The notes beneath the pieces were generated by a model. That model had not been told where the DNA came from and did not search any database. It saw nothing but the letters and a program-made list of their open reading frames with translations. Positions 54,164-62,895 of a DNA stretch of 64,000 nucleotides are shown here, one piece after another. The DNA is from Croceivirga sp009797885 (lineage in GTDB: Bacteria > Bacteroidota > Bacteroidia > Flavobacteriales > Flavobacteriaceae), in NCBI GenBank assembly GCA_045866215.1, contig AP035880.1:5236002-5300001 (forward strand). Direction: 5' to 3'. The position numbers and the translations under genes were made by a program. Each line of letters opens with the position of its first letter. Positions within the stretch are counted from its first letter, which is position 1.

Positions 54164-54203
54164 AAAGGCGGTACTGCCAATGTCCAGTACCGCCTTTATT
54201 TTT
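54164..54203. terminator. strong bidirectional hairpin terminator
   Basis: AAAGGCGGTACTG (54164-54176) pairs perfectly with CAGTACCGCCTTT (54185-54197) around an 8-nt loop. A T run follows on the plus strand and another on the minus strand, so it can end transcripts from either direction. It is 192 bp beyond the stop of the minus-strand gene at 54389. Confidence 0.9.
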
Positions 54204-54388
54204 TCCTTAAACAGATTAACTGAAGCTGTTTTTAGGTAAGGTTGCGTTTTATGAATTGTTGGATTCCGTCATCCCCAATTTGCTTTCGCACTCTTTCTAA
54301 ATGATGATAACCCTAAAACGTTGGGCGCCTCTTGGACCTCTTTGAATATCAGTCAATTCATCGGTCTTTAGCTAAAAAATCTGGGTCG

Positions 54389-54688
54389 CTAGTTCAAAAC
54401 CGCATGGACCAACTGTGTCCATTCCTCCTCCAGGGGCCCTTCAAAATAGGGTTGTCCAGCTTGGCGATACCAATAGTCCGCATTCCATTCATCACCTTCT
54501 TTTCGGTGTAAATAGGCATGTACCCAATTTGCCATTGGTGTTTCCAAACCATCGACCAAGTCATGGGCCGCCTCCCAGTCGTCCTTAGCATCGAGCCATA
54601 GGGATTTTAAGGGGTTGGGCCAGCTCTGTGGTGGCTCGTTTTGATGCAGTGTGCCTTTAAATCCGTCAAAATCCTTGGGTAATGCCAT
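54389..54688 (-). CDS. small conserved protein of unknown function
   Basis: A 99-residue acidic, tryptophan-rich cytoplasmic protein. The segment VHAYLHRKEGDEWNADYWYRQAGQP (around residues 56-80) matches a widespread bacterial family of unknown function in which HAYLHRxEGDxxNAxYWYRRAG is conserved. No signal peptide or membrane segment. It stands in the small accessory stretch between the DUF6913 gene and ligA. Its 3' side (54204-54388) holds no feature I can support. Confidence 0.72.
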   Translation of the reverse strand: MALPKDFDGFKGTLHQNEPPQSWPNPLKSLWLDAKDDWEAAHDLVDGLETPMANWVHAYLHRKEGDEWNADYWYRQAGQPYFEGPLEEEWTQLVHAVLN

Positions 54689-54788
54689 ACCTCAAAATTA
54701 CAACTCGGTATCGAAAACCAACAGTTCGGTAGCTTAGCATTTCGTTAAAAATTTTTCCTAAGCTATTTTTAACCGAAAATCAAATCGT

Positions 54789-55304
54789 ATGAACTTAGAC
54801 CATATTATAACGGACAATACGGGCATGGTGCACACTATTGCCTCTATTTTGGCCTTACTATTTGGTACATGGGTGCTACTGGCCAAAAAAGGGGATCGGT
54901 TCCACAAACAAATGGGGTATGCCTATACCGGAAGCATGGCGGTTCTTTTACTCACCTCTTTTTTTATGTATAACCTTTTTGGCGGATTTGGGATTTTTCA
55001 TGTGTTTGCCATCATTAGCTCCCTTACCTTGATTGCCGGAATGGTTCCCATTCTTAGGAGAAAACCCAAAACCTATATTTCCTTGCATTATAATTTTATG
55101 TATTGGTCGGTCATTGGACTTTATGGTGCTTTTTTGGCCGAGATACTGACCCGAATACCTCCAATGCTCATTAAGGACAAGGAAATACTACCGCTGTTCT
55201 TTAATCTCGTGGGACTTTCCATATTTATAATAATGGGAATTGGATATTATATCATGTTCAAAAAACGTAAGGATTGGGCCAAATTTGAAAACGAAGGCTC
55301 ATAA
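54789..55304 (+). CDS. DUF2306-type membrane protein
   Basis: A 171-residue integral membrane protein with about four transmembrane helices. The pattern HTIASILALLFGTWVLLAKKGDRFHKQMGYAYTGSMAVLLLTSF (about 14-57) matches the DUF2306 family, and HYNFMYWSVIGLYGAFLAEILTRIP follows near 100-125. The repeated His residues within helices could bind haem or metal; this is an inference. It is divergent from the 99-residue gene and precedes the DUF3089 gene by 76 bp. Confidence 0.78.
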   Translation: MNLDHIITDNTGMVHTIASILALLFGTWVLLAKKGDRFHKQMGYAYTGSMAVLLLTSFFMYNLFGGFGIFHVFAIISSLTLIAGMVPILRRKPKTYISLHYNFMYWSVIGLYGAFLAEILTRIPPMLIKDKEILPLFFNLVGLSIFIIMGIGYYIMFKKRKDWAKFENEGS

Positions 55305-55380
55305 TCAAGGATCGACATCGCAATACATCTTTTCGTTCAACACGATACGGTCTAGCTTTCATTTTTCTAATTTAGCTTTA

Positions 55381-56400
55381 ATGATACAGAACCTAAAAAT
55401 GGCACTCCTTTCCCTTGGACTTTTTCTTTTGTCCATAACCGTGAGGGCCCAGCCCCCTTTTGATGATAATCGCCCCGTAACACCGGTTGATTATAATAAT
55501 TTGGACTATTGGGCGGCACATCCCGACAAAAAGGATAATGCCGATAGAATTCCTGGAACGGAATTTTTGGCCAAGAACAATTTGAAGGCCGATGTATTTT
55601 TTATCCATCCGACCATCTATTCCGAAAAAGATGACAAATTACCATGGAATCCCAATATTGATGACCTGGAACTGAACAAAAAGGTGGATGAGGGTACCAT
55701 TTTGTTCCAAGCCAGTGCCTTTAACGCCGCAGGCCGAATTTTTGCGCCAAGATACCGACAAGCCCACTTGAGAAGTTATTCCACCACGGATACGGCATCT
55801 GCAAAAAAAGCCTTTGCCCTGGCCTATGCCGATGTGAGGAATGCTTTTGAGCATTACCTGAGGTATTATAATCACGGACGCCCTTTTATCATTGCTTCAC
55901 ACAGTCAAGGCACCACACATGCCGGACCTTTAATTCGAGAATTTATTGATGGTAAGGACCTGGAAAGGAAATTGGTAGCCGCCTACCTTATAGGCTTGCC
56001 CGTTCCAAAAACCTATTTCAAATCCATACGGCCTTGTGAAAGTGCCCATGATTTGAACTGTAGTATTTCATGGCGTACCTTCAAACGGGACTACCTTCCT
56101 GAAAATCGCCCATTGGGGGACAGTATTTTGGTGACCAATCCCTTGAATTGGACAATGGACACTACCTACGTGTCCAAAAGCCAGAACAAAGGGGCGGTTC
56201 TTCGGAATTTTGATAAAATTCTCCCCAAGAGGGTCGATGCCCAAATACACAATGGAATTCTATGGGCCAATAAACCCCGATTTCCCTGGAGTTTTTTGCT
56301 CAGACGAAAAAATTACCACATTGCGGACATCAATTTTTATTACGGCAACATCCGGGAAAATGCGAAACACCGCGTGAGCGAATTCTTTGAAAGGAATTAA
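55381..56400 (+). CDS. DUF3089 alpha/beta hydrolase, exported
   Basis: A 339-residue protein with a signal peptide (MIQNLKMALLSLGLFLLSITVRAQ). It matches DUF3089, an alpha/beta hydrolase family: ADVFFIHPTIY near 72, FAPRYRQAHLRSY near 123, and the nucleophile elbow ASHSQGTTHAGPL near 180. The substrate is unknown; an esterase or lipase-like activity is an inference. I chose ATG 55381 because the longer open frame from 55240 runs inside the DUF2306 gene and has no signal before it. Its end overlaps the convergent ligA by 4 bp. Confidence 0.82.
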   Translation: MIQNLKMALLSLGLFLLSITVRAQPPFDDNRPVTPVDYNNLDYWAAHPDKKDNADRIPGTEFLAKNNLKADVFFIHPTIYSEKDDKLPWNPNIDDLELNKKVDEGTILFQASAFNAAGRIFAPRYRQAHLRSYSTTDTASAKKAFALAYADVRNAFEHYLRYYNHGRPFIIASHSQGTTHAGPLIREFIDGKDLERKLVAAYLIGLPVPKTYFKSIRPCESAHDLNCSISWRTFKRDYLPENRPLGDSILVTNPLNWTMDTTYVSKSQNKGAVLRNFDKILPKRVDAQIHNGILWANKPRFPWSFLLRRKNYHIADINFYYGNIRENAKHRVSEFFERN

Positions 56401-58391
56401 ACCATTGCCAGAAACTGCTGTTCCGAAATAATGGGCACCCCAAGGTTTTCTGCCTTGGTCCGTTTACTGGGGCCCATCTTATCCCCAGCGACCAAAAAAG
56501 TGGTTTTTGATGAAATGGATGACGAAACTTTGCCTCCATTGTCCTCAATCAGTTTTTTAAGCGCATTCCGTTCCAAAGTTTCAAATACGCCGGAAACCAC
56601 AAAGCTCTTCCCTTTTAGAATTTCGGACTGCCCTTGCAGTTGCTCCGCCGACAATGAAAACTGGAGTCCATAGGACTTCAATCGATCTACAATGGTAAGG
56701 TTTTCCGTGTTGCTAAAGAATTGAACCACACTTTCTGCAATACGTTCCCCAATTTCATCAACCGCTACCAGTTCATCCGCACTGGCCGCGATCAAGGCAT
56801 CAATGGTCCTATAGGCCTTCGCCAATTTCTTGGCCACCGTTTCCCCTACATAGCGGATGCCCAGGGCAAACAAAACCCGTTCAAAAGGAATTGCCTTGGA
56901 AGCCTCTACCCCATTTATTAGGTTCTCCGCCGATTTTTCGGCCATGCGTTCCAAAGGCGTGATTTGTTCCTTGGTCAAGGCATATAAATCCGCATAATTC
57001 GCCACCAACCCCTCTTTAAACAACAATTCCACGGTTTCTCCGCCCAGACCTTCAATGTCCATGGCCTTTCTAGAGATAAAATGCTGGATGCGTCCCGTAA
57101 TCTGGGGAGGGCACCCGGTATCATTCGGACAAAAGTGCTGCGCCTCACCCACCTTTCGAATCAACCTCGTTTGGCACTCAGGGCAGTGGGTGATGTATTT
57201 CGTTGGTTGGGAATCCAGTGGTCTTTTGGTAAAATCCACCGCAATGATCTTGGGAATGATCTCACCCCCTTTTTCCACAAAAACGGTATCCCTTTCCCGA
57301 ATATCCAGTTTAGCGATTTGATCGGCATTATGTAAAGAGGCCCGTTTTACCGTAGTCCCGGCCAATAGCACCGGTTGTAAATTGGCTACGGGCGTAATGG
57401 CCCCCGTTCGCCCCACCTGATACGTGATTTCATTCAAAACCGTTGCTGCCTGTTCCGCCTTGAATTTATAGGCCATGGCCCATCTAGGGGCCTTGGCCGT
57501 ATGCCCTAGTTCATCCTGGTGTCGGAGATTATTTACCTTTACCACTACCCCATCTGTTTCATAGGGCAAATCATGTCGATTCCCATCCCAATGTTCCACA
57601 AACCGAAGTACCTCATCGGTAGATGTGCAAAGGGCGGCCACCTTAGGGACCTTAAACCCCCAGGAACGTGCTTTTTCCAACATTTCGAATTGGGTCCCCA
57701 AATTTAAGTTGGGGCCAACAATACTGTACAACAAACAATCCAATGGCCGTTGGGCCACCAGGGCACTGTCCTGCAATTTTAAACTACCGGAAGCCGTGTT
57801 TCTGGGGTTCATATACGGTTCCTCACCATTGGCCATACGTTCCCGATTCATTTTTGCAAAGCCTTCCAAGGTCAGGATAATTTCCCCACGAATGTCAAAC
57901 TTGGGAGGATAATCCCCCTTTAGTTGCAATGGAACCGATTTTATGGTCTTTACGTTGGCCGTCACGTTGTCCCCTTGAAAACCATCGCCACGTGTAACCG
58001 CCCTAACCAATTTACCTTCTTCGTAGGTAAGACTAATGGAAGCGCCATCGTACTTCAGTTCGCAGGTATACGTTACCTGAACATCACCCAAGATTCGTTG
58101 GATGCGTTTTTCCCAATCCTGTAAATCTTCCTTGTTATAAGAATTGTCCAGGGAGTACATCCGGTATTCATGGGCAACGGTTTCAAAATTCTTTGTAATC
58201 GCACCGCCTACCCTTAGGGTGGGGGACGTAGCATCATAAAACTCTGGATGCGCCGCCTCCAATTTTTGGAGTTCTTCAAGTTTCATATCAAACTCATAAT
58301 CCGTAATGGTAGGATTATCAAGGATGTAATAGTTGTAGTTGTGCTCCCGGAGTTCTTCCCGTAAAGCCTTGATTTTATCTTTTATCTGCAT
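56397..58391 (-). CDS. ligA: NAD-dependent DNA ligase
   Basis: Seals nicks during replication and repair using NAD+. The 664-residue length is normal. In order: Ia and adenylation domain with the active lysine in CELKYDGASISL (about 113), OB fold, a four-cysteine zinc finger (HCPECQTRL and FCPNDTGCPPQ, about 405-430), helix-hairpin-helix repeats (about 440-570), and a C-terminal BRCT domain (LKGKSFVVSGVFETLERNALKKL, about 590-664). Confidence 0.97.
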   Translation of the reverse strand: MQIKDKIKALREELREHNYNYYILDNPTITDYEFDMKLEELQKLEAAHPEFYDATSPTLRVGGAITKNFETVAHEYRMYSLDNSYNKEDLQDWEKRIQRILGDVQVTYTCELKYDGASISLTYEEGKLVRAVTRGDGFQGDNVTANVKTIKSVPLQLKGDYPPKFDIRGEIILTLEGFAKMNRERMANGEEPYMNPRNTASGSLKLQDSALVAQRPLDCLLYSIVGPNLNLGTQFEMLEKARSWGFKVPKVAALCTSTDEVLRFVEHWDGNRHDLPYETDGVVVKVNNLRHQDELGHTAKAPRWAMAYKFKAEQAATVLNEITYQVGRTGAITPVANLQPVLLAGTTVKRASLHNADQIAKLDIRERDTVFVEKGGEIIPKIIAVDFTKRPLDSQPTKYITHCPECQTRLIRKVGEAQHFCPNDTGCPPQITGRIQHFISRKAMDIEGLGGETVELLFKEGLVANYADLYALTKEQITPLERMAEKSAENLINGVEASKAIPFERVLFALGIRYVGETVAKKLAKAYRTIDALIAASADELVAVDEIGERIAESVVQFFSNTENLTIVDRLKSYGLQFSLSAEQLQGQSEILKGKSFVVSGVFETLERNALKKLIEDNGGKVSSSISSKTTFLVAGDKMGPSKRTKAENLGVPIISEQQFLAMV

Positions 58392-58415
58392 TATTATAAA
58401 AGTCCGATTTTTGGT

Positions 58416-58997
58416 TTACGTTTGGTCCTTTTCCATCCATTTTGGAACACCCCGGGAGGTATATTGCTCCATTTGGGCAGTCAGGCCCTCCAAGGTTTCA
58501 TCGACCAGAACCATTTTTCTATGCGTATCCCTTAAAAAACGATTGGCGACCATTTTGTCAAACATCTTAATAAGATCATCATAAAAGCCATTGCTATTCA
58601 ATATGCCCATAGGTTTTTGGTGCAATCCCAATTGCCCCCATGTCAACATCTCAAAAAACTCCTCAAAGGTCCCAAAACCGCCTGGCAACATGATTACCCC
58701 ATCCGAAAGGTGGTTCATCCTCAACTTGCGTTCATGCATGGTATCCACCAAAATTAATTCCGATAGCCCGGTATGATGGATTTCTTTTTGTTTAAGGAAA
58801 TGTGGAATAACCCCAATAACTTTTCCATTGTTGTCCAGGGCGCCTTTGGCCACAAGTCCCATTAAACCAACTTTGCCCCCACCATATACCAAGGTCATCC
58901 CCTTTTGGGCAAAATAGGCCCCTGTTTTGTAAGCATTCGCTATAATTCCCTCATCCTTTCCGGGACTGCTCCCACAAAAAACCGCAACACTTTTCAA
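58416..58997 (-). CDS. LOG family phosphoribohydrolase
   Basis: A 193-residue protein of the lysine decarboxylase-like LOG (TIGR00730) family, which releases bases from nucleoside 5'-monophosphates and in plants makes free cytokinins. The motifs GGGKVGLMG (about 48) and PGGFGTFEEFFE (about 104-115) carry the family signature PGGxGTxxE. The start was set at TTG 58997, giving MKSVAVFCGSSPG, the usual family beginning; a TTG at 59027 would overlap prmC by 11 bp. The substrate in bacteria is not certain. Confidence 0.87.
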   Translation of the reverse strand: MKSVAVFCGSSPGKDEGIIANAYKTGAYFAQKGMTLVYGGGKVGLMGLVAKGALDNNGKVIGVIPHFLKQKEIHHTGLSELILVDTMHERKLRMNHLSDGVIMLPGGFGTFEEFFEMLTWGQLGLHQKPMGILNSNGFYDDLIKMFDKMVANRFLRDTHRKMVLVDETLEGLTAQMEQYTSRGVPKWMEKDQT

Positions 58998-59016
58998 GTT
59001 TCCTAGTTTTAATCGT

Positions 59017-59871
59017 CTATGGCCCAACTGCTTTTAACATTCGGAAATTACCAAAAATATCCTTTCGTAATTCCACTTGTCCAAAATCATTTTCCAACAT
59101 TAATTTTTCACTTTCCGATGACAGGTATTGATTGATTTCCAAAAACAATCTGCCTCCCGAATTAAGCTGTTTTTTGGCAAATTGGACAATCGCGCTATAA
59201 AATACCAACGGAGCTTCATCTGAAACGAACAATGCCGTGGAGGGTTCATATTTTGCGACATTGTTCCGCATTTCCACCTTCTCCAACTCTCTAACATAGG
59301 GAGGATTGGAAACGATGATTTCAAATTTGTGGTCCAGGGTCAGCTCAGGATCCAAAATATCGGCTTCCATAAAATGGATATCCACTTGATTGGTCATGGC
59401 ATTTTGTCTTGCTACTTCCAGTGCTCCTTTGGAAATGTCCATGGCAAAAACCCGGGCATTTGGAAATGCTTTTGCCAAACTGATGGCGATGCAGCCACTT
59501 CCCGTTCCGATATCAAGGATATTGAATTCCGAGTTTTGGGTTTTCGATTCCCTGATGACCCACTCCACGAGTTCCTCAGTTTCCGGCCTTGGTATCAACA
59601 CATGTTTGTTTACCCTTAATTCAATATCCCTGAAATACGCCTTTCCCAAAATGTACTGGACAGGTTCTTCCAACTTAAGACGGGCGAGCCCCTCAAAAAA
59701 AGGTTGCTCCTCCTCCTTGGAAAGAACATATTCTGGTTGTAAGGCCAAAATAAAGCGTTCCAATTTCAGATAATGCTCCAGAAATAGTGAAAAGAAGCTG
59801 TCCACCTCTGTTTTGGGATAAATAGCATCCAGTTCCTTATGGAATAGGGTCTTTATTTCCTTGAGGAGCAT
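59017..59871 (-). CDS. prmC: peptide chain release factor N5-glutamine methyltransferase
   Basis: Methylates the GGQ glutamine of release factors 1 and 2 with S-adenosylmethionine. The 284-residue length is normal. The SAM motif is ILDIGTGSGCIAISLA, and the catalytic NPPY is in IIVSNPPYVREL. The start was placed at ATG 59871 (MLLKEIKTLFHKEL), which leaves 2 bp to the GNAT gene; a longer frame to 59904 would run into that gene. Confidence 0.93.
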   Translation of the reverse strand: MLLKEIKTLFHKELDAIYPKTEVDSFFSLFLEHYLKLERFILALQPEYVLSKEEEQPFFEGLARLKLEEPVQYILGKAYFRDIELRVNKHVLIPRPETEELVEWVIRESKTQNSEFNILDIGTGSGCIAISLAKAFPNARVFAMDISKGALEVARQNAMTNQVDIHFMEADILDPELTLDHKFEIIVSNPPYVRELEKVEMRNNVAKYEPSTALFVSDEAPLVFYSAIVQFAKKQLNSGGRLFLEINQYLSSESEKLMLENDFGQVELRKDIFGNFRMLKAVGP

Positions 59872-59873
59872 TT

Positions 59874-60350
59874 TTAGAACGTATTGAGCATTCGAACGGT
59901 ACAAGCATGGTGGCCCGTATCCCCCAGGGCTTCCTTAAGATAGGTAAATCCCTTTTTTTGGTATAGGCCCTGGGCGGCATTCATATAGGGCATTGTTTCC
60001 AAGTAGCAAGCTTCAAAACCAAATTCCCTGGCCGATGCCAAACAGGCCTCAAGTAGTTGGGTGGCAATACCTTTTCCCCTGGTTTTTTTTGAAACATACA
60101 TTTTTTGGAGCTCGCAAATATTGCCATCATAATTGTCCAATGGGGCTATGCCCCCACATCCTATTATCTCTTCACCATTTTCAGCTACATAGAACACCGA
60201 CCTTGGTCTTTGATAGGTTTGGAACATACGGTCCAATGCTTTATCCCCATAAGCGGTTCCAACCTTTGGAACGCCCATTTCTTCTAAGGTGGATCGTATT
60301 AAATGGGCCACTTGTGAATTGTCCTTCAGTGCTATTTTTTGAATCTGCAC
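59874..60350 (-). CDS. GNAT family N-acetyltransferase
   Basis: A 158-residue acetyl-CoA-dependent acetyltransferase. The acetyl-CoA motif V/I-x-x-x-x-R/Q-x-x-G-x-G/A is seen as VSKKTRGKGIATQLLEACL near residue 90, and the C-terminal GLYQKKGFTYLKEAL is typical. The acceptor is unknown. It is adjacent to prmC on the same strand and divergent from ribD. Confidence 0.9.
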   Translation of the reverse strand: MQIQKIALKDNSQVAHLIRSTLEEMGVPKVGTAYGDKALDRMFQTYQRPRSVFYVAENGEEIIGCGGIAPLDNYDGNICELQKMYVSKKTRGKGIATQLLEACLASAREFGFEACYLETMPYMNAAQGLYQKKGFTYLKEALGDTGHHACTVRMLNTF

Positions 60351-60387
60351 AATACTTGTTTGCTAATTTAAGTGGTATTTTTATTGC

Positions 60388-61437
60388 GTGAAGATAAGGC
60401 ATAAATATATGCTCAGGGCCATTGCACTGGGCAAGAATGCGTTCGGCTCCGCAGCTCCAAATCCAATGGTAGGATGTTGTATCGTGCACAACGACACCAT
60501 TATTGGAGAAGGTTTCACCAGCGCTTATGGAGGAGCCCACGCTGAGGTCAATGCCATAAACTCCGTAAGGGATAAGGCATTGTTGTTGGAATCCACCTTA
60601 TATGTTACCCTGGAACCCTGCTCCCATTTCGGAAATACCCCACCATGCAGTGATTTGATCATTCGGCACCAAATTCCAAAAGTGGTTATTGGATTAAAAG
60701 ATCCACATACCAAGGTAGCGGGCAAAGGAATTGAAAAGCTTAAGGCCGCAGGGGTTTCGGTGGAAGTTGGGATATTGGAGGAAGCCTGTAGGGCACATCA
60801 CAAAAGGTTTCTGACCTTCCATGAAAAAAAGAGGCCCTTTATTATCTTAAAGTGGGCACAAAGTTGGGATGGTTTTATTGCTCTCACCCCGGATAAAAGA
60901 ACAACATCCCCAGCACCTTTTTGGATTACCAATACCTACTCCAGGCAATTGGTCCATCAATGGCGAAGCGGGGAACAGGCCATTTTGGTAGGAACCCGGA
61001 CCGTAATCGCAGACAATCCTAAATTGGACGTACGCCACTGGAAAGGCAAAAATCCGATTCGAATAGTTTTGGACAGATCTTTGAAGATCCCGAAAGAATA
61101 TAATGTGATGGACGGTACCATCAAAACCATTGTACTTACTGAAGTTGATACGCAATCGAATTCCAACAGTTTGATATTTGAAAAGATAGATTTTGAAAAG
61201 GAACTGGCGCATCAAGTTTGCAAGGTACTTTACCGGCATCATATAGCCTCGGTCATTATAGAAGGAGGGGCTACAACACTTCAGACATTTATTGAGGCCA
61301 ATTTATGGGATGAAGCATGGATATTTAAAGGACAGACAACCCTAACCTCTGGAATACCCGCACCAAAGATATCCGGGAAAATACAATCCATCACCTCCCT
61401 GTTTGGCGACTCCTTAACCCTTTTGAAATATGATTAA
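60388..61437 (+). CDS. ribD: bifunctional riboflavin biosynthesis protein RibD
   Basis: Deaminates and then reduces the pyrimidine intermediate of riboflavin synthesis. The 349-residue length is normal. The zinc deaminase domain has HAEVNAI near residue 51 and PCSHFGNTPPCSD near 76; the reductase domain begins near 150 (RPFIILKWAQSWDGFIAL). The start is a GTG at 60388; an ATG at 60406 is possible but would drop residues that precede the usual family start. It heads a four-gene run; its end overlaps the HAD gene by 8 bp. Confidence 0.93.
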   Translation: MKIRHKYMLRAIALGKNAFGSAAPNPMVGCCIVHNDTIIGEGFTSAYGGAHAEVNAINSVRDKALLLESTLYVTLEPCSHFGNTPPCSDLIIRHQIPKVVIGLKDPHTKVAGKGIEKLKAAGVSVEVGILEEACRAHHKRFLTFHEKKRPFIILKWAQSWDGFIALTPDKRTTSPAPFWITNTYSRQLVHQWRSGEQAILVGTRTVIADNPKLDVRHWKGKNPIRIVLDRSLKIPKEYNVMDGTIKTIVLTEVDTQSNSNSLIFEKIDFEKELAHQVCKVLYRHHIASVIIEGGATTLQTFIEANLWDEAWIFKGQTTLTSGIPAPKISGKIQSITSLFGDSLTLLKYD

Positions 61438-62035
61438 GAATATTATCCTTGATTTTGGGGACATCTTTATTAATTTGGACAAACCGGCGACAGCACTTGA
61501 AATGACCAAATATGGTTTTGCAGAAATCACACCGGAATTGGATACCCTGTTCAAGAACTATGAAATGGGATTGGTCAGTTCTGATGACTTCTTAAATTAT
61601 ACCGGACATCTTTTTCCAAAAGCGAGTAGACAGAACCTTATTGATGCCTGGAATGCCATTTTTTTGGATTTTCCCGATGAACGCCTGGAATATGTGGAAT
61701 CCCTCGCCAAAGAAGGACACTACCGTCTTTTTCTTCTTAGCAATACAAATGAAATTCATATAGATTATGTGAAAGGGACAATGGGAATTGGAAAATTCCA
61801 ACGTTTTAAGAATTCTTTTGAAGTTTTCTACCTTTCCCACGAAATGGGAAAACGTAAACCTGACTTAGCCATATTCCAGCAAGTTCTGGAGGAGAATGGA
61901 CTTATTTCCGAGGAAACCTTTTTTGTGGACGATATCAAGGAGAATACGGATGCGGCTTCCAGATTGGGCATCAAGACCTGGAATCTGATCGTGGGCAGAG
62001 AGGATATTACCGAACTAAAGGCCCATCTCCAATGA
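61430..62035 (+). CDS. HAD family phosphatase
   Basis: A 201-residue haloacid dehalogenase-like hydrolase, subfamily IA/YihX-like. The nucleophile motif is IILDFGDIFINLD at the N-terminus, motif II LLSNTNEIH near 104, motif III KRKPD near 140, and motif IV FFVDDIKENTDAA near 165. It may dephosphorylate a riboflavin-pathway intermediate, as its gene overlaps ribD, but sugar phosphates are equally possible. It overlaps the DMT transporter gene by 4 bp. Confidence 0.88.
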   Translation: MIKNIILDFGDIFINLDKPATALEMTKYGFAEITPELDTLFKNYEMGLVSSDDFLNYTGHLFPKASRQNLIDAWNAIFLDFPDERLEYVESLAKEGHYRLFLLSNTNEIHIDYVKGTMGIGKFQRFKNSFEVFYLSHEMGKRKPDLAIFQQVLEENGLISEETFFVDDIKENTDAASRLGIKTWNLIVGREDITELKAHLQ

Positions 62036-62895
62036 TAGATCTGGCCCTGAGCGTACTTTGCTCCAGTCTCATCTTTGTGGTCTTCAAATTGTTTTCGGTC
62101 CATAAGGTCCATACCTTATCGGCCATAATTACCAACTATGTCGTGGCCAGTATCTGTGGATTGGTATTCAATCCTTTAACCATCAGCCTGCCACAGCTTA
62201 TGTCCAAACCTTGGTTTTTGGGCACCGTACTGCTTGGCGTATTTTTCCTTTTGGTGTTCAACATTATGGCCAAATCTTCCCAAATTAACGGGGTGGGCGT
62301 TACTTCCGTGGCTACAAAAATGTCTTTGGTGGTTCCTGTGTTGTTCGCCGTCATGTATTATAGGGATAAACTTTCCATTCTTCAGATTATGGGGATTATC
62401 CTGGCACTTGCCGCGGTTTATCTGGCCTCCAGTAGGGAAAGTGGCCTAAAGATGGAGAGGAACCATTTGTGGTTGCCCGTATTGGTATTTCTCGGTTCCG
62501 GATGTATTGATACCAGCATCAAATTTATTCAAGAAGGCTATTTAATGGACAGTGACTATCCTATTTTTTCTTCTACGGTTTTTGGAGCTGCCGCCCTTTC
62601 CGGTTTTGTTTTTCTTGGGATAAAGGGCACAGGAACCGCTGCAAACTTTCGTTTTAAAAGTGTATTGGGCGGGATTGGTCTGGGAATCCCCAATTATTTT
62701 TCGATCTTCTTCTTGCTAAGGGCCCTCAACCATGACAGTTTGAACAGTGCCTCCATATTCACCATTAACAATGTCGCCATTGTATTGTTCACTACCTTGC
62801 TCGGTATTATCCTGTTCAAAGAGATTTTGACCTCAAAAAACTGGCTCGGGGTAGGTCTTGCAGTAATCAGTATTGTTTTGGTAGCTTTGTTTTGA
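62032..62895 (+). CDS. DMT superfamily (EamA-like) transporter
   Basis: A 287-residue membrane protein with about ten transmembrane helices in two EamA-like halves. Typical patterns are the helix-rich start (LALSVLCSSLIFVVFKLF), IMAKSSQINGVGVTSVATKMSLVVPVLFAVMYYRDKL, and the second-half VAIVLFTTLLGIILFKEILTSKNWLGVGLAVISIVLVA. It exports or imports a small metabolite that is not evident from sequence. It overlaps both neighbours by 4 bp, so expression is coupled. Confidence 0.9.
   Translation: MIDLALSVLCSSLIFVVFKLFSVHKVHTLSAIITNYVVASICGLVFNPLTISLPQLMSKPWFLGTVLLGVFFLLVFNIMAKSSQINGVGVTSVATKMSLVVPVLFAVMYYRDKLSILQIMGIILALAAVYLASSRESGLKMERNHLWLPVLVFLGSGCIDTSIKFIQEGYLMDSDYPIFSSTVFGAAALSGFVFLGIKGTGTAANFRFKSVLGGIGLGIPNYFSIFFLLRALNHDSLNSASIFTINNVAIVLFTTLLGIILFKEILTSKNWLGVGLAVISIVLVALF

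Larger units (their letters stand above)
54060..54203 (+). ncRNA. candidate small RNA or terminator-linked leader
   Basis: This gene-free stretch (53989-54388 has no supported protein gene) carries a 22-bp direct repeat (54108-54129 and 54133-54154) followed at once by the strong hairpin terminator ending at 54203. A short transcript ending there would present the same single-stranded segment twice. No clear -7 box with a -33 partner was found, so the 5' end is a guess. It could equally be only a terminator of the minus-strand gene at 54389, which the hairpin also suits. Confidence 0.25.

Noticed and set aside
54164..54203. Hairpin as an attachment site or integration scar
   Set aside because: The stem is followed by T runs on both strands and is better explained as a terminator. 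No integrase or tRNA is near.
54204..54388. Possible decayed reading frame on the minus strand in the spacer after the 99-residue gene
   Set aside because: The minus strand gives fragments such as TDIQRGPRGAQRF broken by stop codons. No complete frame and no family recognised, so it is left as spacer.
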